NCBI GenBank assembly: GCA_033439255.1
Contig: JAVRDV010000019.1
Location: 124,001 to 188,000, forward strand
Direction: 5' to 3'
From: Hericium rajendrae
Taxonomy: Eukaryota > Basidiomycota > Agaricomycetes > Russulales > Hericiaceae
DNA length: 64,000 nt
Of this stretch, positions 1 through 10,509 are shown piece after piece. A program made the position numbers and the translations under genes. How positions within the stretch are numbered: the stretch's first letter is position 1; each line of letters begins with the position of its first letter. The notes beneath the pieces were generated by a model, which was given only the letters and a program-made list of their open reading frames with translations, did no database searches and was not told the origin of the DNA.

Positions 1-742
1 TGGGCGCGGGTCCAAGAGGACATGCAGCAGTTACGGAAGGAGCGGCAGCAGGGTATGCGTTCTTTGCCTGCGTGGCGGGCAAGCTGACAGGTTTGGCACA
101 GAACGGCGGCCGGTGAGCCCCGAGACATCAACCACAGGGCAGGAAAGCAGCCCGTCGTGGGGACTGGCTGGAAATTCTTCGCCTGGCTCCGTCCTCGGGA
201 AGCGTGAGCGGGTCGGCGCCCAGGGCGCCCAAGATGGGAGCAGCCCTAGGCGCATGCGTTGCGTGATGGCTGGCCCATCGTCTCCTGCAACACCAGTGCA
301 GGAGGAGGCGACGGGAAGGGACGGGTCAGGTGGAGAATTGCTGACGTGGAGGTATTCGCTTGTCAGCCCGCGAAAAAGTGAGATAGGCAAGGAGAAAGGC
401 AAGGAGAAGGCTGGCAGCAGGGAAGGTGGGGACGGACCTTCATCAGTACGCTTTCCCTGTCTCCTTTGCGTCTCAAATTTTGTGACTGGGCCTTTGGCAG
501 GATAGTGTTTCACGTCTGAAGGCCCGTGTTTCAGTGTGAGTGCGGCGTGCTTTTCTTTGCCACCAGTGCTGAGTAATGCAGCGAGCAGGCAGGCCGAGGA
601 GTTAGAGGTGCAGAAAGGGATGCTCCTCGAAAAGATGGTCGTTATCCAAGCACTGCAGGAACAGTGCCAAGAGCTGAAGGAGGAGAACTCTTCCTTAAGG
701 GCCACGCTGGAGGAATTTGAGAAGGCGTTCAGTGGACAATGA
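1..742 (+). CDS. GRF-type zinc-finger/coiled-coil protein J, 3' part (5' end outside window)
   Basis: This is the 3' portion of the gene seen whole at 56122-57195. The visible part begins in a charged helical stretch (ARVQEDMQQLRKERQQ). An intron of about 50 bp starts at the GTATGC near 52. A Ser/Pro-rich disordered exon follows (ERRPVSPETSTTGQ onward). The last exon, from about 568, ends in a coiled coil (EELEVQKGMLLEKM, then LKEENSSLRATLEEFEKAF) and a TGA at 740-742. This copy has one more G before the first donor than the right copy, and only with that G does splicing to the AG at about 101 keep the Ser/Pro-rich frame. The intron between the disordered exon and the coiled coil (about 330-567) is not resolved. 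Function is unknown; zinc-finger plus coiled coil suggests a nucleic-acid-binding oligomer, by inference. Confidence 0.55.
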
Positions 743-860
743 GCTGCCCGGGCAATTGCCTACATATCTTTCCACAGTCTGCCACTAAACACTGCTGCTG
801 TACCGCTAGTGGGTTTGAGCTGCTGCGTTTCGGCCAATCACCGCATGCCGCGCCCTGCAT

Positions 861-991
861 GTCTTAGGAACAAAATGTCGCAGTCTGCCATCAGGCCCGC
901 CATCATTCTTATGACCCTACTCTGCCTTCCATCCAAGCATTTCAATTATAATTTGAACTTTCACTCTAATGTTTTCAAAGACACTGCCACC
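861..991 (+). repeat. Inverted-repeat arm, left of gene K
   Basis: This ~130 bp segment is the approximate reverse complement of 1946-2073, on the far side of gene K. Shared cores include CCATCATTCTTATGA, CCAAGCATTTCAATT and TTTTC(A/G)AAGACA. A shorter forward-oriented relative lies at about 2275-2355. No clear target-site duplication was found, so I do not call it a transposon terminus. It also occurs at 57314-57444. Confidence 0.7.
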
Positions 992-1293
992 GTCGTAAAC
1001 CAACCCATCACCCGCTGCGTTGACCTACCCCCGCCCGCTGATCGCACGGCTACCTACGTAATTGCGAGGCGCCCGGAGCAGATGTGGGTCAGTTATTTCT
1101 CAGATCCTGGCTGGCCCTTCAACCCAGTGCGCGGCCACGTGGTCACGCACGTTCTCTTCACACGTACAAGTACCTACCTCATGGGCGCCACGGCCTATGC
1201 CTGTCCTTTACCCTCCCACCTACGCATCCGACCCACATCTGACCCTGTCTCTGCCGTTTTTTTCTCTCACCCCTGAACTCTACAGGACCCACC

Positions 1294-1928
1294 ATGGATC
1301 TGGCTATGCTGTTGCCGGACAAAGCGACACGGACCACCACATCTCAAAGCTCGATGCCCGTGGAGGAGGGAACGCAAGAGAAACTGCGTGCAGCATGGGA
1401 GGAGATTGAGGAGAGGACCAAGAAGCTCAAGAGCAGAGAAAAGGAGATAGCAAAGAGGTTACAGACAGTGCAGGCCTTTGCCGAGGAGGTGGTTGCATCC
1501 AAGATGGCGATGAGGTTAGAACGAACTCAGGCTCGGTCAGAGGTGGAACGACTCCGTGGAGAGTTGGCGGAACGCAGCCAGGAGCTGGCAGGCATCTCAG
1601 AGGTCTTGTACCGGTAAGTGTTTGGCTGGGACAGGTGGCTGCTGGCATTGGGTTGGGCTGACAGATGTGCAGGGCGAGGACCGAGGTGAAGACACTGGAG
1701 GACAAGGTAGGGTGGCTGGAAGAAGTGGTCGAGAAGAGGAATTCAGTGGTGTTGAAATTGGAAGATGCAGTAAAGCACCTGGAGCCCAGGATGCAGGACC
1801 TACGTGAGGTGCTGCAGGCAGGGCAGGAGTCTGATCCACCCGAACCGCAGTTCATTTATGACACGCAGGTAAGAGAGGTGGAGATGGAGATAGAGAGGGA
1901 GGCCAGCAGGATTCGAGGTGGTGGGTGA
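1294..1928 (+). CDS. Coiled-coil protein K (paralogue of L lacking the zinc-finger exon)
   Basis: Two exons: 1294-1613 and 1673-1928, with a 59 bp intron (GTAAGTG to GTGCAG) joining in frame as LYR-ARTEVKT. The product is about 190 residues and almost entirely heptad-like helix (LRAAWEEIEERTKKLKSREK, then VGWLEEVVEKRNSV), ending in EIEREASRIRGGG. It aligns throughout with the C-terminal half of gene L on the opposite strand: both contain VEKRNSV, (F/Y)I(Y/H)DTQVRE and a start context MD..(M/N)LLP. L has an upstream GRF-like zinc-finger exon; none is found upstream of K, so K may be a 5'-truncated duplicate translated from an internal methionine. An alternative 3' end by splicing at the GTAAG at 1869 is possible. 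Function unknown. Confidence 0.6.
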
Positions 1929-1945
1929 TGGATCCACCTGCAGGG

Positions 1946-2073
1946 GGTGGTACTGTCTTCGAAAATGTTACAATGAAAGTTGAGATTGAAATTGAAATGC
2001 TTGGTTGAAAGGCGGAGCATCATAAGAATGATGGGGGGGTCTGATGGCTGGCTGCAGCGTCTTGTTTTTAGAC
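1946..2073 (-). repeat. Inverted-repeat arm, right of gene K
   Basis: Reverse complement partner of 861-991, roughly three-quarters identical by eye. Gene K sits in the ~950 bp between the arms. It also occurs at 58399-58526. Confidence 0.7.
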
Positions 2074-2084
2074 AGGCGGCATGT

Positions 2085-2215
2085 GCCACGCAGACGTTGG
2101 CCGAGATGAGGAAGCTCAAGCATCACAGCAGTGCTGGCTGGCACCAGGCTATGGAAGTGCAGAAAGAGATCCTCATCGAAAAGACGGTCGCCATTCAAGC
2201 ACCCCAGGGTGAGTC
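2085..2215 (+). pseudogene. Fragment of the gene J coiled-coil exon
   Basis: Bases 2155-2208 read EVQKEILIEKTVAIQAPQ, matching the gene J segment EVQKGMLLEKMVVIQALQ. No open frame continues beyond the match; it runs into a C-tract/A-tract (2215-2238). I read this as a relic left by local duplication of the J/K/L family. The right copy is at 58538-58670. Confidence 0.6.
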
Positions 2216-2371
2216 CCCCCCCCCCCCAAAAAAAAAAACCCCCCAAACAAAACTGCAGCTCACCATGGCACCCACCGCCATGATTCGTATGCCCCTCCAC
2301 CTCCTTTTCACGCCTTTCAATTTTCATATTAAGGTTTTCAAAGACAATCCCAGCTGCCATATGTCATCTCT

Positions 2372-3375
2372 TCATCCACTTTGTCCAATCCTGTCCCCGT
2401 CCATCTCCATCTCCATCTCCCTTACCTGTGTGTCATGGATGTACCTCGGCTGAGGTGGATCTGGATCTGCCCCTGCTTGCAATGCCTGATATAGGACCTC
2501 AAACTCAGGCTCCAGCTGCTTTACCACTGCTCTCAGCTTCTGCAGCACTGAATTCCTCTTCTCAACCACTCCCCGCAGCCATTCCACCTTGTCTGCCAGC
2601 CCCTTCTTCTCGTTCTCTGCCCTGCGTGTACATCAGCTCAAACGAACCCACCTACCCCAATGGAGGACCCACATATACATATACTCGGCATGAGCAGCGA
2701 GCGTGTTGTCCCACTCTGCTGCCTGCACTTTGCATTTCTCCAACTCCCCCCGAAGTTGCTCCCTCTCCCGCCGAACCTGCTGCTTTTCTTCCATCACCGC
2801 CGCCTCCCGTCTGTCCGTCTCCGCTGCAATCTTCTTCAACTCCCCAAGCCAGCCATCCAGCCCCTTCTCTCGTCCATCCAGCTCCGCGGCCCGTCGCTCG
2901 TTCTTCTCAGCTCCCTCCCACACGGCCAACGGCACCCCCTCCAGCATGTCATCATCCTCGTTTGGCAGCAGGTTGACTGGATCCATCGTGGGCCTTGTCA
3001 ACAGCTCCTCGGCCCGCGATGTCGCAGACTGAGACGCGGTCTTCCCTTTCTCAGGCGGAAGGTCCGTCAGCATGTGGATGTTCCCGTAGATCACTGGCTC
3101 CTCCGGTCCAAACTCTGTTCATGCCCCGTCAGCCAGAGAATCTCTCAACCCTGCCCGTGTCGCTCACCGCTCCAGCCGCAACCCATTCCCTTCACCCATT
3201 TGTGACACACAAACTTCCGGCGCACCACCGTGAACTGCCCGCCCAGGCGCACCTGGAATGCCGGGAAGTTGCAGTGACAATGGGGCTCTCCTTGGGATGA
3301 CAGCTCTGACAGCTGTGAATATGCACCAGCGATGTTGTTCCCTTGGGCGATCCCCGAGGGAAGCGGGGATGACAT
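2372..3375 (-). CDS. GRF-type zinc-finger/coiled-coil protein L
   Basis: Minus strand, three exons: 3375-3168, 3114-2685 and 2621-2372, with GT-AG introns of 53 and 63 bp that keep frame. The first exon (start MSSPLPSG, preferred because it aligns with MSRFTGS of gene J) carries a GRF-like Cys/His cluster: HCHC, then FVCHKW, then MGCGW. A linker follows (FGPEEPVIYGNIHMLTDL), then a long coiled coil (AWEGAEKNERRAAELDGRE, REREQLRGELEKCKVQ, VEKRNSVLQKLRAVV). An upstream in-frame methionine at 3447 is possible. GRF fingers bind single-stranded nucleic acid in proteins such as APE2 and topoisomerase 3-alpha; whether that holds here is inference. It converges on its truncated paralogue K. The cluster is short compared with canonical GRF, so the domain call is moderate. 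Confidence 0.6.
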
Positions 3376-3950
3376 GCTAGACCCTGGGTGAGACAAAGAA
3401 AGGATGACCCTTCTCAAGAGTCGGTGGTGCTCTTGCTCAAGCTGCAAGATGCCGTAGGTCAGGTTCGAGGTTTGCGGGCAGCAGACGTGGGATCAGACGC
3501 GGGTCTGAAGAGAGTGTGCGTGACCACACGGTAGTGTGCGACACGTGCGACAGGCGCCGGCATCGGCATCAGCGTGCAGCCTCAGGAAAGGTTCGTCCAT
3601 TTATGGGAATATCTGGTTTCAATCTGGTCACCGAACGCAGCCTTAGGCTTAACCATTCTCGCCTGATCGCACGTGATCCTGCCCCCGTTCCCGGTAGATG
3701 GCTCCTTCCTTGGTTCAGCGATAGCAGGACCCTTATTAGTGTGATAGCATCATGGCGCTGGCTAGACAGTTTTGCCTGCGCATTTTGAGCTCCGCTCGGG
3801 TTCGAAGTGAGACCTGTTCCCAGGTCACGCCACAAGCCCACAACCCACCCAATTCCCTCCCTGCACTGCACTTGGCCGTCTGCCCCTGCACTGCGCTTCT
3901 CTTCCTCTCGTCTTTTTGAATACAGCCTTGACCTACATCCTACCATCCCC

Positions 3951-6051
3951 ATGGCCCACCTCCTCCCGAACGACCCTGAGGGCGCCGTCTACTTGCTGTA
4001 TTATGATAGTGAGGTTCGCCCAACCCCCTACGAGGTCATGGTCACAAAGACTACGACATTGTATGATCTCACCAACCGTGCGGCAGACGGCATAGACGTC
4101 CATGTAACACTTGTGGCTATCTGGAAGGTAAGTTTGCTCTCATGCCCATCGCAGCGCCCGCTTTGAATATCATGCCACAAAGCCACGTCGTAACGCAGAC
4201 CTGAAGGCGCATGATCTGCGCAAGCTCTTAGCCACTAGCAGCTTGGACAGCTTTGCTGACTGCCTCTCGGACACTATGAATTGCCACGAGGCTGTCTATG
4301 AAAAAATAAAAAACAATGAGCGGAAGAGCGCGGGGAAGCAGCCAGGGCCACCATTTTACACGCTGGTTGCTGAAGTTTGGAAGGAAAAGCCCAAATCTCG
4401 CTCCCCGGCCGTTCCGCGTCTGCCTTCACCATTCGACAACATCTTGGCAACTCAGCTGGCAGAGACGCCTTGGGCTGCCGTGGCCCACGATGGTATGTCG
4501 ACCTGGCTATTCCTGGCCAGCAAATATTGACGTGACACCCAGATTTCCTGGGCACCATCAATGCTGCCAAAAGAGGCAGTCCGTCGACCCATGCCCGTTC
4601 GGCGAAAGACTACAGTGCACGTCAGCAAAACAAGCCGATCCTGGATGGGATCCATGTGAACGGGAGATCAGAGACCACGGCTCTCCCTTTGGAGCTCTAC
4701 CACCCAGTGTTTGCCCAGTTTTTGGCAAACAACCGCAACGCCGACTTGAAGGTCCCCGTGGAGGTCCTCAACGCCACAACCGACCTCATCGAACTCCTCT
4801 CCACGCTTGTCACGTCGGAGCCTGATCGCGAATCAAAGATCCGCACAGCTCTGGCTCGCGCGCTGCAGAGAGCCACCATGAAGAGTCAAAACACAGATCT
4901 CACCACCGCCGATGGGGGGGTTTACACCACACGGGTCGGGGATCCTTTCGAGATGGCCTGCCTGTGCATCATCGAGGTCAAAGGCTTCCGGGGTGTCAGT
5001 GGGGACGCATGCATTCAGGGTCCTTCTTCCTATCTGGTCTTCTGGGCTGACGACGGGGTGCGTTTGATACCTCCGTTGCCTGAGGATCTTTCGTTCTAAA
5101 CATATTTGATGTGTGTAGCGCCAAGTCCTTCGGGAGCTGGGCTGCAGCCCAGGGTTCGTCATTGCCGTCACCGGGCCCACGTTGGAGTTTATAGGCTGTG
5201 TCATCACGAGGGACCTTGTGGCCCAGCACTTGTGCCGTGGTTTTTGCCTTAGCCAGTCTCGTGTCATCGACCGTCCCGCTGTCACCGAGATCGCTCGTGT
5301 CCTTCACTCTCTAGGGCTTGCCCTCAATTCCCTCCATGACTATTACATGGGCCTGACCAAAGAGGTCGATATGACCCAGCGCTACTTCCCCTCCATCAAC
5401 TGCTGGCGCACTGACGATGAGGAGGAGGTCCGGTTCCGATACTTGAACCCGCTTGAGAAGGACCGGGCATGCGTCGCGTTTCTTGCTAAGCTGGTGGCTG
5501 TGGGCAGCGACAAGCCCATGCAGACTGGCGAGGGAAATAAGAGGGATGTGGCGAAGCTGGAGGTGGGGCAAACTGTGGTGGTGAAATTCACCGAGTCATA
5601 TGGCAAGGCTGCACATCAACTCTTGGCCCATGAAGGTTTTGCCCCAAAGCTGTTCCACTGTGCACCCCTGTCGCAAGAGGGGTTGGACTACGGCAGCCGC
5701 ATGATGGTCGTGATGGAACACATCGAGGGGCAAATGCTCAGCACGGCGAGGGAAAGGCTTTCCAAAGAGGTGCAGGACGACGTCCGCAAGGCCGTTAGCA
5801 AGCTTCACAACAACCGCTTGGTCCATGGCGACCTTCGTGGCCCGAACATCATGATCGAGGGCGGAGGGGACAGGCCGAGGGCGGTGAAGATCATCGATTT
5901 TGACTGGTCAGGGGTTGACGGAGAAGTGACGTATCCGCCGTTCCTGACGCGGGGTATCTATCCGGAGGTCGTGCGGTCCTGGGAACCCATCAAATGTGCG
6001 CACGACGAGGAGATGCTGCGCATACTCTTCTCTCCCAAGGGTTCCTTGTGA
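3951..6051 (+). CDS. Crinkler-like protein: ubiquitin-like header, PD-(D/E)XK-like domain, kinase
   Basis: Four exons: 3951-4127, 4183-4492, 4543-5057 and 5119-6051. The 4182 acceptor is a weak AAG; the stronger-looking AG at 4198 hits an immediate stop. The N-terminus (about residues 1-60, ending VTLVAIWK) resembles the ubiquitin-like header of fungal Crinkler/CRN proteins. Exon 3 has a restriction-endonuclease-like core: VGDPFEM, IIEVKGFRG (E-x-K), DACIQGPSSY. Exon 4 carries a protein-kinase fold: VVVKF lysine, VVMEHIEG hinge, LVHGDLRGPNIMI catalytic loop and IIDFDW in place of DFG, so ATP-binding and catalytic Asp, Asn and Lys are present. Header/nuclease/kinase Crinklers are known in fungi and are proposed to act in inter-organism or inter-strain conflict; this function is from the family, not shown here. 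No signal peptide is seen. This copy is fully in frame. Confidence 0.8.
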
Positions 6052-7532
6052 TGATGCCACGTGTGCGGCCGGGCCCCCTCCATTTTCAATTCCATTTCTC
6101 TTTGTATCTGTCTTCGATCATCGCCGCCGTGTCGTTCGTATTGCCGCCGTGTTCTTTGTATTACTCTCTACATGTGTCTGTGTCTTGGCGGTTGTAACAC
6201 AATGTAATGGACTTGTATGCTCGTGCATGATCAGCCACGGCGTGGTCGCCAGCGACGGTGGGTGCGAGGCCGTCGATGGCATATGATTGACGGGCTACGA
6301 CCCCTGTCATGAAAGCCACCCTTTGCTTCATCTCCTAGCCATCATGTTTTGCTCTGTCGGCATATAGAAGGCCGTGGATGGTACGGATCGTGGCCGACGC
6401 TTTGTGATATGGAAATGTAACCCACCTGCGGCGGGAGTATGAGGAAGCGAAAAGTGTGCAGGGTGAGATGGATGCATGGAACAAAGCGTGGGATGGGGAG
6501 CCAGTCAATTGATGAGTTGGGTTTTCCGTTATGCAGGATGGCCGCAATCCTTGCCTTCCCCCCTTCTGCCAGTGTCCATTTTTTCGTCTGTCCAAACCTG
6601 TTGATTTTCACCGGGGACCACCCCCTCCGCCCTCCTCTCCTGTATTTATGATATAGGAAAATCCATAGAGCGCTCTGAGAGCAATCGCTGCGTTCAGGAC
6701 TTAGGGTGGTTCGAGATGGAACTTACGGGAGAAATCCCGTGAACGGTAGACAGGCGCCTCAAGGTTGAAGTAAGGTTCGACCTAGAGTCCTGGAGCAAAT
6801 CCCAGGGGGAGAAACCCGGGAGCGCTGAGATAGAGTAGGTGTGCACAAGTACATAGTCGATGTTGGACTAGCTAGGACTAGGTAGAGATAGATAGGTATA
6901 TTTGGCCAGTTCAGGCATGCTCAAAATGGTGGGCGGGTTCACTTCTGGTGCTTGTCGCATGCGATATGACCAGCGTGCTTTGGAGATGGACACGCAGTAA
7001 AATAGGAAGCAAATCATCATACAAATAATTGTGGAGTCCAGCACGACAAAGGTCCTTGTACGGACCCCCGCCTTGGAGCCCTGAGCGCTCATCATTGTCG
7101 TCACCCTCCTGTCTGTCGTGGGCACACCCATCGACCTGCAACATGAACGTGGCATGGCCACGGACTTAGATGAGCCGCAGCAGGGGGCCCAGCGTACGAT
7201 CGAAGCCATGTGGCTGGCCTTCGACCTGGCCTTCCGTAAGACATACACAGAGCATTTGTGTGTAGAAGTGCGGAGGCCATGGCGGGCACCCGCGGTGACG
7301 TGCGTTTGGGTGGGCCGCTCGCCGCTCGAAGCGCCCACGGTGACTAGCTCTGGCGGTAGGACGTGTTGTACTCCAGTGCCCCAAACAAGAAATGAAACCG
7401 GTGCCGCTTTCGTCAGGCGCTTGCGCACTGCTCGTTCTGCCTCGTCTTGTTTTGCTCGCATACTCCCGCTCGAGTCGCGCGCTGTGAGGTCGCGGTGAAT
7501 CGTAAGGATGATGGACGCGATCAGATGAAAGA
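6052..7532. other. 3' flank of Crinkler gene and repeat tail; no confident gene
   Basis: T-rich stretches downstream of the kinase stop look like a 3' UTR. Bases 6652-6900 hold several small hairpins, discussed as a finding. On the minus strand 7461-6868 is one open frame with a hydrophobic stretch (IICMMICFLFYCVSI) that could be a transmembrane segment. The right copy has two extra Cs inside this frame (around 63530) that break it, so I do not call it a gene. Confidence 0.4.
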
Positions 7533-9081
7533 GTGTCGGAGGGAGCTGATCACACCGCGGAAAGAAGACGGGTAGTGAGTCAATGTTCCGAGAACCAGAA
7601 ATGTAGAGATGGACATTGGATGCAGATTACCAACTCAAGAAATCTACTGGGCCATTCCCCGAAAGGCAAAGGGTGGTGGGTTCTGATGGGTTACGCTGCT
7701 AGGGAAGCTGCCGGTGGATTTCCGCCAGCCGAGCCGTACGCCGGATGACAGCGGGTGGCCAACCCAACCCAGTGGTGGCGCAGCGGCCGCTCACTGGCCA
7801 ACAATTCCACCGCACCCCAGCATCGAACCCCTGCCTGTCATCGAAGGCTCAGTGGGACTTGTATGGAGCTTTGGCAATCACTACCGGCCAAGTTCGAATG
7901 TGTTGAACGCGTGACTTCAAAATTTGGTCTCCGGAGCCTCTGGTACTCCCATCGCAGTGTCTCTGCTCTTGACTCTTGAGCCCATGCATGATTTCTTTTC
8001 CCCCTCGTCCTTCTGTCCTGACTCCTCCATACTCAAGGACCGAAAGGCAAGATCATTGTTTATCTTCAGCTGGGTGCTTGGGTCGGGAAAAAACGGAGTG
8101 CTTACTCGAAGTCCTTCAGGCTTAACTACTAGGACATCTGTCCAGGGCAGAGATTTTTCACGCTCACTGCAGCCATAAGATACGAAGGTTTGTCACCGCA
8201 TCCTATATGCGATGGATGTGCTAGCAAAATCATCCAACAGTGCTTTTTCGGGTTGGGAAGGTCCTGCTGTTGGTGACGCGGGACGAGGCAGGACGGCGAC
8301 CATTCACTCTGTCATTACTTGCTGTCGTTGTTCCTTTCGATACTGTTATAAAGCAATGATTAGTGTCAAGCTACAGTCATCTGGAGCTACCCAAATGTGC
8401 CCCGTTCATATTCATGGGGACTGCCTGTGGCCTGCTTTTTGCTCGTAAATGGTTACCATGTGCATCAGCGACCGGTCACTGAATCGCAGTTGCTGAGCAC
8501 TGGCAGCCACTGGCGTTGTTCCCCGTCGATGCTCCGGTGGCAACTCCGCCGGAATCCATTGGTCACTCGGCCGGCGATTTTCCAGGAAATCCCTTGGGAG
8601 TGTACATGTCAGAGCACAGGCTCAGATTTACAGGGCAGTGGTGTATGTGATGGTGGCCGTCGGCGCGATCGAAGATCGGGTGGGTTGGCTGACCCACAGA
8701 TCAGCATCTGCACCGGTTCACGAACTACGTGGCTGGTCACGTGATGTTATGAGACTCCCCAGGTTGTCCAACCTAGCCAACCTACCACCCAATGTGACTG
8801 ACCAGCATCGTGCTAGCAGGTGCACCGTGTGTGCAGGGTGTGCACAAGCATGCTGAAAATATGCTGGTCTTTGCAGAGCATGGAGGTAAGAATGGAATGG
8901 AAATTCGGACAAGCACCAAGCCCGCTTGTGCATGTTCCTCACCTCACTGACTCATAGGGCTAACAACGTGCGTGACGCTGACCCATGAGGCTTAGAATGC
9001 ACATGAGCGTCGAGCTTGCTTGTCTGCATCCCCGGCCTCGCACCCTAATAATATAAATGTAGCAGCACACTGTGTCCTGAT
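7533..9081. other. Gene-poor interval, nothing recognised
   Basis: Short open frames occur on both strands without shared domains, splice logic or paralogues in the window. Bases 9044-9085 share a TAATAATATAAATGT-GCAGCA motif with 10410-10450, suggesting a dispersed repeat. No tRNA could be folded convincingly. Confidence 0.5.
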
Positions 9082-9555
9082 GTGCTGCGTGCTGAACACG
9101 TTACTGTGCTGCGTGCTGTGTGCAATGTGAACATGTTAATGCTGTGCTGCAACAGTGAGGTAACCAGTGAGATGCAGGTGAAGGAGGAGGCAGCCAGCAA
9201 GATGCAGGTCAAGGCAGAAATATCCATGGAAGGCGACGCAGGACCATCTAGCACGTCCAATGACGCCCGAATCCAGGCTCTGAAGGTAGCATCCAGCCCA
9301 TCATCTCACGATACTTCGGCTCACACTTGCATTGCGTAGGACACACTTCAGACATCTCATAACGTGCTGCTAGCCTCTCAACAGGCCCTGCAAGCTTTGC
9401 AAGATGCGCATCGCACCATAAAGATGGAGTTGGAGGAGCTCATAGGAAGGCAGGCTGCTGGCCCCTTGACGTCACAGTGCAAGGTTGAAAGACAACTGTT
9501 CCCGATCTGCGTCGGGTCATTCGATGGGCAGGTAATTGACCTGACTTCTGATTGA
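9082..9555 (+). CDS. Small coiled-coil protein with C-terminal SUMO-interacting-type motif
   Basis: Two exons joined over a 54 bp intron (GTAGCATCC to TTGCGTAG, about 9286-9339) give a protein of about 140 residues. Exon 1 has an imperfect internal repeat (SEMQVKEEAASKMQVKAE) followed by an acidic Ser-rich linker. Exon 2 is helical (ASQQALQALQDAHRTIKMEL) and ends GQVIDLTSD. The final VIDLT matches the hydrophobic core plus acidic flank of SUMO-interacting motifs, known from many nuclear proteins. The start is uncertain; the acidic repeat suggests coding from about 9160 at the latest. No homologue recognised. It stands alone between the left repeat and the AT-rich block. Confidence 0.4.
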
Positions 9556-10400
9556 AAGTGTCGTGAGATTTGAGGTTGTTTCCTGGCTATGTCGTTCATG
9601 TACTTGATTTCTTTTGGGACAGGCAAGTTGGTGACGTGGTGACGATTTACGGCACTCAGATACCAACGTACTTATCTCCAACCCTCGTTTGACTATGCTC
9701 ATGTCGGGCTTCAAGGCCTTGGAATCTACCATCCCTGTTTGTCTTGCATGCATATCCAACTCACTCGTGGCAGCAATTAGTCCAGCAGATCAAGGTAAAC
9801 TATCGGATCATCGACTATGAAGAGTCACTGGGTCGTATAAATCTCCTCTCTCGCCTTGATTTCCATATGCAGCATGGTGCCTCGACTGTCGTGCATGACT
9901 GCACATCAGGCGTCGCTCACACCATAGGCCCACACTCACCGTGACCATGTCCTTCGGTTGCACCCGATGCCTGGTCCTCCTTGTTACTGCCCGTCTCGAT
10001 GACAGTTTCTCAGAGAGAAGTTATCAGGTGGCCAATAAGCCTGCCCCTATCGAGTTCTATCTCGGCCGACCGAACCTCAGGATAGGACGAAGATGCCGTA
10101 CAGATCCAACATGTCGCATCGCGGTTGTCATCCATGCAAGAAAAATACACCGACTGTGGCAACGAGAACTCCTTGCAGATGTGTCAGACATTTAAACTGG
10201 AAATGAATGTAACGACATGCACCAGTTGGAGTATTACTATGCCCGCATAGAGGCATTCATCCCATCTGAGATCGACCACCGCCGTAGATTCCTAATAACC
10301 GTCAGAGACACCCAAAAACTACAGTACACATGTCCAAAGACTTGAGCAAACCTGCTACTTGTCTTTGATGATTGTGATTCTCGGAACATCCATTACAGGG
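9556..10400. other. Interval with possible eroded exons
   Basis: Bases 10085-10310 contain open stretches that read like coding sequence in more than one frame (for example SSMQEKYTDCGNE, and YYARIEAFIPSEIDHRRRF at 10228-10284), but they cannot be joined into one gene with canonical splice sites. I see a decayed gene at most. Confidence 0.25.
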
Positions 10401-10509
10401 ACTGGAGGCTAATAATATAAATGTGGCAGCATGCTGTGTACCGATGTGCTGAGTGCTGGGTGCTAGGTACTGGGTGCTGACAACCCAATCTCCTGTTATA
10501 TTCTGAGTA

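Larger units (their letters stand above)
1..7532 (+). repeat. Long direct repeat, left copy (truncated by window start)
   Basis: Base 1 onward matches 56455 onward in the same orientation until the window ends at 64000, which corresponds to about 7532 here. The coordinate offset drifts from 56454 to 56468 because of small indels, nearly all in homopolymers, for example a longer C/A tract in the right copy at 58671-58701 than at 2215-2238. Substitutions are rare, such as GAG in the left copy and GGG in the right at 5420 and 61882. Neither outer boundary is visible, so the true length is at least 7.5 kb. It carries the tail of a GRF-finger gene, two coiled-coil genes and a Crinkler-like gene. 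Confidence 0.97.

Noticed and set aside
809-1409. Plus-strand frames between J and K
   Set aside because: Overlap the inverted-repeat arm and the leader of K, with no domain; treated as non-coding.
7760-7840. tRNA-like or tRNA-derived SINE (TGGCGCAGCGG box, GGTTCGA on the opposite strand)
   Set aside because: The two boxes are on opposite strands and no cloverleaf can be drawn.
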